This document shows, one piece after another, positions 53,901 through 64,000 of a DNA stretch of 64,000 nt (position 1 is its first letter; each line of letters begins with the position of its first letter). Location of the stretch: assembly GCA_029783825.1 (NCBI GenBank), contig JAREIK010001468.1, forward strand, positions 3,828,261 to 3,892,260, in the 5' to 3' direction. A model generated the notes under the pieces. That model worked only from the letters and a program-made list of their open reading frames with translations. It did not search any database and was not told the origin of the DNA. Made by a program: the position numbers and the translations under genes. The stretch is from Sapria himalayana (Eukaryota; Streptophyta; Magnoliopsida; Malpighiales; Rafflesiaceae).

Positions 53901-56779
53901 TAAATTTAATTCATGTATGCTAATCATTTTCTTATTTTTATTCTAGTTAATCAAAATTTACTTAACTTTTTAACACTTTTTATTTCACAAATGCATCCTA
54001 TTTCCATCTAATTTTTTACATTCCATACCAAAATATAATAATGCACATAAAGTCCACTAACTTGTGGAAAATCGTATATTAGATTCTAACTCTTCGGTGA
54101 TCATTACAGATAGTCACAATTAGAACATCACCAGACCTCACATTATTACTTCCAAAACACCAACTGCACCCACATGCTAACTCTTCCAAACTCCAAACAA
54201 TTCTAGAACCACATTATAATCTTGAAATTCATCTTCTCACCTTCAAAACATCACAAACTCATTCGCACAAAAAAGAAACTATAAACATCCACACACTATC
54301 CACTTACTCTCAAACACAACACACTATCTAACCTAATTCACACACTCACATGTAATACACTTACAACTCTCAGACTATATACTATTTCACATTGACACAC
54401 AATTGAGTTGGCACTTTTAGCTTTTCCTAGCTAATCTCAACTCGAGAAATGTTGAGTTGTCAAGCTTGATTAGGCAAAACAAGTCATGCCTTGTTGGTAC
54501 ATAATTTGTGTAAAGAACACATTGACCATCATTGATTTGATCAGTGCACTTACTATGAAAGATGTTGGGATAAACTAGAACTCAAATATCACAACTTGAT
54601 TTTTATATCATATCCACAAATTTGATTATTTAATTTTTATGAATTTTAATTTCATTTCTTTTAATTTGAACTTTTACGAGGTTTTCCAAAAACAACAAAA
54701 TTCACACATAAATTTCAAATCACTTAAAACAAATTTTAGGTTTTCTAAAAATATATTTTTCAGTCTAATCAAAAATTAAATTTCTATTTTGCCAAAATTT
54801 TATTTTTTCTGAATTATTAAATTTCCTAATTGTTCATAAAATTAATAGTCAAATTCTCCTAAATTAATTTTTTGTTAATTGAAATTTTAATTTTCTTTAT
54901 TATTCAAATATATATTTTAATCCAAAAAATATATCACCAATTATGAAAATATTTAATAAATATTTTTAGAATACACACAAATAAATTTTTCCTTACCAAC
55001 TACATTCTATCTAATTTTGGTAAAATATACAATCAAACAATAAAAATTATCAAAATATTTAAGAAATTATCTATTACATTATGGCCAAATATTTAAATTG
55101 AATTAAAGATAAACCAAAATATATAATTAAAATATGTGGAATCTTAAAGAATATTATTGAAATTTATATAATTGGATTTACATCTGATGCTCTTCCATGC
55201 ATGATGATGATTAAATATGAGCACCACAAGGCTATTGCACCACAAGTCTATTGCACCATAGTTTTCACATTTCCATAACTAAAGAAATGAAGAGAATATA
55301 ATTTTTCATAGAATCAAAAACAAAATAAGAACATAGTAGTTTTTCTTCTTTTGAAATAGAAGAGAAAATAGCCAAGTTTTCTCCTTCACTTGTTGCTTCG
55401 AAAAATAGGAGAAGGACAAATATTTTTCTCTTCATGTAAAAAATTCCTTCCTCTTTCTTCACTTCTTTATTTTTCTTTCTTTCCTTGATTCATACGCAAC
55501 TATTAATTCATGTGCAAGCTACTTCAATTCATGTGCAGTCCACTTAACCAAAAACCCTTCCACTTTGTTTTATTTTAATTTGATTCTATCATCATATTTA
55601 ATGCAAAATAAAATATGACAAGTAACAAATAAAAAATAAAGCAAACTAATTTATTAAATTAAATTCACTCTAATTAAATCTAATTTAATAATAAGTTAAA
55701 CTTAATTTAATTTTAATAAAACCATTTCAAAACCAAGTTAATTGACTAGTTCTGCTCAATCTAGACACATCCAACATTTTTTGCTTCTTCCCTATTTGGT
55801 TAGGTTAATATTAGTTATTAATTTAAATTTAATTAATATTTGTCATAGGAAATTCATATCTCAATACAAAAACATGTCCCAACAAAAAAATTTTGTTTAC
55901 CCACCCGATAAATGATTTTCAAAAAAATTTTCTATCTTATCTTTAGCTAGGTATATGTTATAAAAGTATAACGAAGTCACTATCATGGTTGGGTGTGATG
56001 TTTTATTTCCTATGAAGGCTGGCCCATTCAAACTACATGTATGATTGAAATCTATGAAAATTATTCCATTAGCCTATCAGAAAATGATTAACTACTTGAG
56101 TAACAAGGAGTACGTAGTTATACCATCACAACAATTAGTTGGTTTCATGCCAATATTAGCAATTATCACTTTCAAATTAGCTATTAAAAAATAAAGATAG
56201 CGAATGCAAGATCATTAGAGTCTAAGCATCAACAGAAATCACCATTGGATGCCTGAAAGAGGGGGAAGAGTGGGATGTGTTATTGGAAAAACTATTAGAA
56301 GAGGTGAGCTTTGTCCATGCTTGAGAAGTTCACTTATATTTGTTCATTACTATCAATAGATGAAAAGGGCTGACTAAAATAGGTTTAGTTGATAATGTAC
56401 ATATTTTTCCCTAATGAAAACTATAAATTCTTAGCATTGACTCTTTAGTATCCTTCAACAAACTTTTTATCCTCTCTAAGTCTAGACATGTCCAACAAAA
56501 ATTAGCAATCTATTATAGGTAGGATTCATTAGAGTTAAGTACCCAAACTAATTGGAAAAAATATTTCTAATCCCTACGAAATGAAAAAATAGAGGGTTTG
56601 ATTTGATTACAATAATATGAATGGGGTTACCTCGAGACATACCTTTTCATTACCTCAAATAGATTAGATTATGCATATCATAGCCAGTGATGACATGTTA
56701 TCCCCCCTGGGTGCATTTTAAAACTATCAAATCCCAATGCCTTAATAATTTGGAAAAAATTGCCTTAATCACCCATTGT

Positions 56780-56784
<5 letters not shown>

Positions 56785-56828
<44 letters not shown>

Positions 56829-56842
56829 CTCTCTCTCTCTCC

Positions 56843-56884
<42 letters not shown>
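56785..56884. repeat. (CT)n(TA)n(TG)n microsatellite
   Basis: CT tract 56785-56841 with two interruptions, a short TA block, then about 15 TG units. Confidence 0.95.
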
Positions 56885-56886
<2 letters not shown>

Positions 56887-58399
56887 ACAATAATATATAA
56901 TGTTATTTCTATATAAGCATATATACATTTTAAAAAATAGTGAATATACTATTGTGCATATACGTAATGTTTGAAAACACAATAGATACTATTTTTACAA
57001 ATAGTATACACAAGAAACTTCCTTAAATAATAAATAACATAGTATTTACTTTCCTCCCTTTGACTAAGAACAATTTCTAATGCAAGATCACCTACATCAT
57101 ACATTTTTTTAGATAAGATATGTCTAGGACAATTGGAGCACTAGTCAATAATATCTCCTCATCAAAACTTTTTAAAATGTATCATCCCATGAAAAATTCG
57201 TATTTTTTACTGGTAATTCACATATTGCTCCTAACAATGTTATATGCTTTAATGAACCTATGATAGTATTGATATGAGTAAGAAGTTGTCTTGTTCCTTA
57301 GTCTTTGAAAACCCTCTGTAATAAAGGGATTTTTAAAAATCATGCATGGGGTTCTCTAACCTTACAAAATCTTCACATAGTTTATTCTCTTCAAATGTTC
57401 TTGTCTTCTCTTCTTTAATTGGTGGATGGTGCACAAGATGATGCGGTGGATCATGTAAAAGATGTGTTGAGAATGTTTGTGCTCTAGGTGCTTAGAATTT
57501 TTGTAGGAATACAAAGACGAACATCATTTTAATCTGCTAAGATATATATATATATATATATAATCAGAATCCTCCAAACATTATTAGGTGTATTCAATTA
57601 TAATTTATAATTTTGTGTTACATATTAAAATTATAGTTTTATTGGACTATTATTTGTTATTTGTTTGGTTGTTATGTTGGTTGTGTATGTGTGTGTATTT
57701 TGTTAAATATGGACATAATAGTAATTGGGCTATAAATTTATTCACAAAATAATTTTGGATAATTATTATGCGAATTAATAATATACATTATTTGGACATT
57801 AAAATATAAATTATGTGTGCGAGCAAATTGAAAATTTCAATTTTAAACAAAATTAATATAGTTATAAAATTAATTTGACCTAAAATGAAAAATTTATCAT
57901 AGTTGAAAAATTAAATAAGGTTTAAAAAAATTTTAAAAGAAAAAATATATTTTTTTTTTGAAATCAAAAATATATTATGAGGTTTCCATTGTGTTTGGTG
58001 ACAAGTGATAATTTAAAAGATTTAAAATCAAGAAAAAATTAATTAACTACATTGTGGGTATGAGAAATATTCTAAAATTGAGTTTTGATATTCATTCTTC
58101 ATTTTAACCCAACAGGTGGTATGACATTGTTTATTCAATTTATAAGTGCATTTGTTATAGAAAGGACGAGGCTCCCAAAAATGATAGACACACTGTTCAA
58201 CCCAACTTACAATAGATTTCATGTCTAATATCATAAAATCTACTAGATAATAAATTATTTTTACTTATAGCAACACTGTTCAACACATATTGATTTTTTA
58301 CCAGATAATAAACAATGTGTTATACGTGTGCCTAAGTTATCCTATCCTGAGTGGCTTGTATATGAAGTAACACAAAAGATATATATTTGCCCTCAAATC

Positions 58400-59650
58400 T
58401 AACAAGTCATTCTCAACAAAATATCACCAATATTTACTGAAATTTTAAGTCAACCCATTCTAGATATTATATGAGTCTTGGACATGATGACAACACTCAC
58501 TTACTTGATTATAATGCCTCTTGATTTATTTAGTTATATCTCACCATACAAAAAATTCTAAGAAATCTTGTATTAAAGGATACTTGATTAATCATGTCCA
58601 ACAGCATAATATTCATATTTACTAGTTTGCGTACTTCAAATATATCAAACACATTATTGAATCCTCTTCCTTCTTGAGGAGCCTTTGAGAATGGTAACTT
58701 TGCAAGCTACACTTTCTAACATGTCTTTTCTTCAAAAGCTAGCTCTTTCAAAATTTCATAGAGGGATGTGAAAGTTTTCTATTTATTTTTTTCCAATTCT
58801 TCGTTTCTTTTATTTTTATATTGTTGTTAAGATATAGAAAACTCAAGTTGATTTCCATGTAAGTCATTTGGATAAGAAGGCTTCGCAATTTTCAAATTCT
58901 CTTCCAAGTGCCTTTTTTTAGTAGTATGTTTTTAAGATTTTCACTGGGTATTGGTAAGGCTTGTGTTTTACCCTTTTTGATAGTTTCACCTCATTTCTCC
59001 TTGGTCGAACTTTGTTTTCTTCACTTTCAGCTTGTGGTTGAAACACTAATTGCTCCAATTGTTTCCCACTCTTTAGATTCATGATTTCTTGGACTTCATC
59101 AAACTTGATGAGTATCCAATTGGGCTATCTACCTCAAAAATACTTCTAGGATTGTGAAGAAGTTGTGCTAGAAAGTTTTCTTTCATCTGCACTAAATTGG
59201 TGCAGATGAAATTCGAAATAAACTTGATGAGTATCCAATTGACATCACTTTGCAAATTGTCCATTCTTTTGTTAAGTTGAGTATTGATGACATTTTTCTC
59301 TCCAACTCCTAGTAATTGGTTCAAATTCAAAACTACATACTATACTTGTGAGGATTATTGAAGAGCTCGTGTATTTGAAAAAAATCGGGCTTTAAATTTT
59401 TCCATGAGAAATTCAAGTGATTCCTCTAACTTGAGTTGTAGATTTTATAGCATGAATAAATTGTTCAATTGCTTGAAAGATCAATTGGCTTGGTCAAAGA
59501 ACAATTTCCTCTTTATGGGAATATGATGACACTCTTTAAACACCTTAGCTTCTAGCTACTTTAATCTTCTAGCAAGGCAATTATTTTTGTTCGTACGTAT
59601 AACTTCTCATTCAGTGTATACATGCCTCCTCTTATGAAAATCTTGGCTAA
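58400..59650 (-). pseudogene. Possible gypsy-type gag remnant
   Basis: Leftward from about 59450, LEESLEFLMEKFKARFFSNT then ALQ, MDNLQ and a later HNPRSIFEVDSPIGYSSSL recall the C-terminal part of Athila-like gypsy gag (a coiled stretch with 'NxxALQxLExQVGQ' and a later NPR/NPK motif). The match is partial, and no protease or reverse transcriptase follows. It could be an unrelated decayed gene. Confidence 0.3.
59101..59241. repeat. 22-bp direct repeat flanking a hairpin
   Basis: The 22 bases at 59101-59122 recur exactly at 59220-59241. Between them TTTCATCTGCAC (59181-59192) and GTGCAGATGAAA (59200-59211) form a perfect 12-bp inverted repeat with a 7-base loop. Confidence 0.93.
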
Positions 59651-59980
59651 TTTTTCCCAAATTATGCATTGTTTCTATCCATATGATTAGTGTTACTATT
59701 TAGGTGAATAATACTCCAAACGTGAAAATACTTTGCAGCAAATAACATGCTTGAAAAATATCTTATACAAATTGAAAAGCAAATAATGGTAGTAGTAAAA
59801 AATAGTAATATTAAAAAACACTAGGGGTTTATGAGGTTTGAATATAGCCTACATCCTAGGATGACACTCATGTCACTTCACTATCAACATATGAAAAAAA
59901 AATTTCAACTTAGATAGAAGACCCATACATAAGATTTCAAATGTTCTTCTATATATTTTTATCAGCTAAGTGAACCCTCC

Positions 59981-59990
59981 CTTTTATAGT
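59981..59990 (-). promoter_or_regulatory. TATA box of a copia LTR (probable)
   Basis: On the minus strand ACTATAAAAGGGAGGG lies downstream of the likely LTR start (TGTTGGCACCC, 60199 leftward). The LTR's other end could not be located. Confidence 0.4.
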
Positions 59991-60239
59991 TGAAGGTAAG
60001 GTGCTTCTCCTAAAAAAATATTATAATTTGGGAGACAATTTTCAAACAAATAGGCTGACCACTAAAAGCAACCGAAAACATTCAAAGAAAAGTGAAGGCA
60101 TTAAATTGTCTCATTCATACGTTAAATAAAATAATTTACTATCTTTGACTTCAAATCTATGGAATCTCTTTATCATCTAAATTAAAATGGGTGCCAACAA
60201 TATGCCACTTGGCATCATAAAACTAGAAGTGTGTTGACC

Positions 60240-61500
60240 AAGTTCAAGCATTGATTGAACTTGATCATTGTTACCACCTTAATCAATACATATGCATGAT
60301 TATCATCACTGCTAATTTTATAAACTATTAATGCATGTTCTTTGATGTTTTCACACATAAAATGATATTGCATGTCAATATGCTTTGTATGTGCAAGATA
60401 AACTTGATTTTTTGTTAAATGAATAGTACCCTAACTATCACAATATACTATGTAGTTTTTACCAATTCTCATGTCTTCAAGAAACCCTTGTATTCACCCA
60501 TATTGCCACCTTATCAGCTTTAGCAATTACCATATACTCTATCTCTATAAAATACAAGACAATTATTTACTTTTAGTAGACTTCGAATAAACTATTTCTT
60601 TTGCAAGAAATAATATATAATCATCAGTTGATCTACATTTAACCAAGTTACTAGCATAATCTAAATCATAGTATATAACTACATGCTTACAAACAATATC
60701 ATCCTTCAAAAAAATTAAACCAACATCTAAGGTTTTTTTAATGTACCTAAGAATCGGTTTCTCAACCTTCCAAATTATCTTTCTAAAATTATGCATGTAC
60801 CGACTCACCATTCAAACTACATGTGAAATGTCAAGCCTTTGACACAACATAACCAACATCAAACTACCCATCACATTTGAAGAAGGAACTTTTGACATAT
60901 AATTTTGTTCATCTCATGTTGTTGGACAATGTCAAGCACGAAGCTTGAAATGAGGAGCAAATGGGGTATTTGCAAGTTTGGCCTTCTTAGTCAACCCAAA
61001 ACATTGTAGTACCTTTTTTCAAATATTTCTTCTGAGTTAAACAAAGGGCACCACTTTTTTTGTATCTCATTATTAACATGTTGAGAATCTTGTTAGTATT
61101 ACCCAAATCTTTCATTTCGAGCTTAATGCTCAGTTAAGCATTCAATTTACTCATCTCTCCTTGATTCCTTGATATTGTTAACATGTCATCAACATACAGG
61201 TGAAGGTATATGAAAGATTCATCTTGTACTTTGCAAAAATTGTTCACAATGGTCAAAATGTTTTTGGCATAGTTCTTGCTTATCATGAAGTAATTAAATT
61301 GCTTATGCCACTATTTTGGTGATTTTTTTAAATCATATTATGATTTACTCAATTTACAAATTCAATTTTCTTTTCTAACAAATTTGAAGCCATTTAGCTC
61401 ATTCACTTATATTTTTTTCGTTTAGATCATAATATAAGAATGTTATTTTCACATCTAATTAAAACTAGCTCCAAATTAAGTTATGCCACCAAAGTTAACA
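60240..61500 (-). pseudogene. Copia reverse transcriptase-RNase H remnant A
   Basis: Leftward from about 61450: KNHQNSGIS.. (the 'GLKQSPRxW' region), a readable TYLHLYVDDML active site (61182-61205), EMKDLGNT, CFGLTKKAKLANTPFAP (about 60960-61000), VSRYMHNFRKIIWK and KPILRYIKKTLDVGLIF (60811-60690), a STDDYI block, and the RNase H end with the H.R.KHIDI-type motif (about 60340-60400). Stops and frame changes break it. A probable LTR follows on the left. Confidence 0.82.
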
Positions 61501-61559
61501 AAATATGTTTGGATGAATGTTTCACATCTTTTATAGAAAATATGTTTGGAGGAATGTTT

Positions 61560-64000
61560 CACTTCTTTTAACAAAATATGTTCTTCAGCAATTTTTAGCT
61601 AAGAGAGTTGAGACTGACTTAGCCTCATTCATAAAAAATCTCTTAAGAACTTTATTAATGTATTGTTCTTGAGATAACCAAATATGTCAAGAAGACCTAT
61701 CCTAGATGACACTCATCCCTAAAATATGCTTGACTAGGCCTAAATCTTTTAGAGAAAAGGCTTTTCCTAACTCTTCCTTTAGCATATCAATTAGTGCTCT
61801 ATTATGATAAATAATTAATATGTCATCAACATACAATAATAGTTTAACTCTATCTTCTCCCAATTGATGACTGACAAATACATAGTGATCACAAGGAGTG
61901 TTCTAGGGGTTATGAGATTCCATGAACAAATAAAATTTCTTGTAACAATTTTTAAGAGCTTGTTTAATACTATAAAAGCTCTTGTTCAGTTTGCAAACAA
62001 GATTCACATTCCCTTTTACAATGAATCTTTCAGGTTGATCCATCTAAAGAGTCTCATGAAGGTCACCATGAAGAAATATAGTTTTCATATCGAGTTGATC
62101 AATTTCTAAGTTTAAGTTAACATCCAAACTCAAAACTACTCAAATTGAAGATATCTTCTCTATCAGAAAAAATATTTCATCAAAATTGATTCCTTTTTTT
62201 TACTAAACCCTTTTGACTACTAATCAAGCCTCGTATCTTGGTTGAGAGTCATCATCATAAGATTTTTGTCTAAAGAGATATCTATTTTTTCTAAACACAC
62301 TTTCTTTTTGGTATAGGTACTAGATCATAAGTCTGGTTGATGTGAGTTGACTTCATCTCTTCTTGCATAGCCTAAAGAAATTTCTTTTTATTCTCAAAAA
62401 AGATAGCTTCTTAAAAGGTTTAGGGCTTGCCTACATCAGTGAATAGTATGTAATCTTAGAGTCTAGAGGGTATTTGGAGAGACCTACATGATCTTCTCGA
62501 TTTCGACTGAGATGCATCCTAATGAACAACTAGGACCTTCCTAGTTCTAGCTAGAAATCTAGAATATGGTATCACACCTCCTCAATAGGTATATCTTGAA
62601 GCTTGATGATATCATGCATATCATGTGACTTAGAAATATTAGTAGTATCCCAAGGCTTAGAAATATCAGAATGCTACTCAATTCTTCTCTTGTGATCAAA
62701 TTGATCTCTAAAAGTAATTGATATCAAATCCGTGCAAATAAGAATCTTTATGATATCACTCTCATCTTTAGTTTGAAGACTTCCATCAATAAATAGGTCC
62801 TCTAAAAAAGTCATATTTTTAATTTGAATAAGCTTCTTGACAATTGGGTCTCAGAGTCTATACTCAAACTCATTGTGTCCATAGCCAATGAAGATACATG
62901 AATGTGTAGTGTCATCGAATTTAGATCATTCTTTTTTTGGAATAAGAATGAATGCTTTGCAGCCAAAAATTAGTACATAGTAATTTGAGATATCTTTTCA
63001 GGTTATATTTTATTAGGAGCATCTCTATCCGAGGTGACAGTAGGGCACATGTTGATTACATCAATAGTCATACACGTAGTTTCTCTCCAAAATTCCTTGG
63101 GAATATAAGCATTTAAAAGCATGCATCAAACTCTCTCCTCAAAAATTTAATTTATCCTCTATGTAATGTCATTTAATTGTGGTATCTTGGTTGGTATCTT
63201 TTTATGTCTAATACCATGAGATACACAATAGTTATCAGACTAATCTCAATATTCTATCCCATTATCACAATATATGAAGATTAATTTCCTATCAATTTTT
63301 CTTTCAAATTTATCATGAAAATATTGAAAGACAAGAAAAACATGATCTTTTATTTTCAGTGTATATGCCCATATATTCTTAAAGTGATCATCAATGAAAT
63401 ATAAAAAAATAAAGGGGCCCACTAATGTTTTTCTCTACATAGATCAAACATTGATATGAATTACATCAAAAATATTCAATCTCATTGAGGGTGGACAAGA
63501 ATGGGAAAATGATCTATGGCTTTTACAAGCCATGCAGTCTATATACTCATCAAGAGAATATCTCTAGTCACGGCAATATATTTTTTCTAGATAAAAGCTA
63601 AAGGCCCTTCTCACTCAAGTGACTAAGTCTCATGTGCTAGAGGTCATTGTTGCTCTTATGATAAATAATATTTGCCTAATCTTAATGCACTCTTGCCTGA
63701 GTGGCATACAAAAAACTCTCCTTCTTACCCCTCACAATGACTAATGCACCATTGACTAGCTTCCACTGACCATCATCAAAATAACTAATATATATCATGT
63801 CATCTAGCATGCTAATAGATATTAGTTTTATATGAATATCTAGTATATACCAAACATCTTTCAACATTAGCTGATGTCATGTTTGATCTACAAACAAATG
63901 TCTCTCATGCCTAAAATATGCGATGTCTCATAATTAATCATCTTTATTGGGCCATAATCTCTAGGTGTGTAAGTTGTATAGAAGTCGATATATAAGATGA
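61560..64000 (-). pseudogene. Copia integrase-reverse transcriptase remnant B
   Basis: The element enters from the right edge. Leftward: the pre-integrase domain (LKDVWYILDIHIKLISISML, 63864-63805, ending FLYATQARVH), HMRLSHLSEKGL, an integrase core FIDDHFKNIWAYT (about 63360-63400), a GYGHNEFEYRL block (about 62850-62890), then reverse transcriptase with EIDQLDMKTIFLHGDL (about 62055-62105) and a second active site YVDDI (61817-61834), ending with AKSVSTLLA near 61590. Multiple stops make it inactive. It abuts remnant A, whose reverse transcriptase repeats the same region, so two elements are joined head to tail. Confidence 0.85.

Larger units (their letters stand above)
53052..58390. other. 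AT-rich intergenic DNA
   Basis: No gene recognised. Contains microsatellites at 53880-53900 (CA), 56785-56884 (CT then TG) and 57543-57563 (TA), and a C/A-rich, G-poor stretch on the plus strand at about 54090-54400. Confidence 0.5.

Noticed and set aside
61182..61205. An active copia reverse transcriptase because YVDD is intact
   Set aside because: Stops and frameshifts flank the motif on both sides, and the rest of the element is fragmentary.

Overview
The window looks like nuclear DNA from a seed plant. It is strongly AT-rich, most of it is dead transposable elements at several stages of decay, and the one multi-exon gene has short GT..AG introns and encodes a plant-type nuclear poly(A) polymerase. 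Two hairpins of the land-plant miR156/miR157 family are also present. The species cannot be fixed from the sequence alone.

Layout. 1-14 kb: AT-rich intergenic DNA with several non-autonomous hAT elements, seen as GC-rich islands rich in GGCACGG-type motifs (2252-2837, 6367-7185, 12170-12938 and fragments), a PIF/Harbinger relic (4504-5777), a 430-bp tandem duplication and a MITE-like element. 14.07-17.8 kb: the C-terminal three quarters of a nuclear poly(A) polymerase in seven clean exons; exons for the catalytic nucleotidyltransferase domain are absent. 18-22 kb: microsatellites and a U2 snRNA pseudogene fragment. 22-26 kb: a minus-strand LINE with ORF1 and the endonuclease part of ORF2. 26-29.8 kb: an antisense copia gag and a sense copia RT/RNase H with its 3' LTR.

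29.8-31.9 kb and 44.6-47.2 kb: two diverged direct copies of one segment, each carrying a MIR156/157 hairpin. The 12.7 kb between them holds an internally deleted copia element whose 5' LTR contains a hAT element (8-bp target duplication, with the empty site readable in the 3' LTR), a microsatellite-rich stretch, a hAT transposase scrap, and an antisense copia gag/protease fragment hit by another hAT element. 47-64 kb: more AT-rich DNA with tandem repeats, antisense copia fragments (49.5-51 kb and 60.2-64 kb, the latter leaving the window) and a probable gypsy-type gag remnant.

Likely functional content is small: the two miRNA hairpins and possibly the truncated poly(A) polymerase. The most interesting item is the duplicated MIR156 locus. 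The two hairpins differ at miRNA position 11 by a compensatory pair change (A:U versus U:A), so pairing was kept while the mature sequence changed. No protein-coding transposon gene in the window looks intact.
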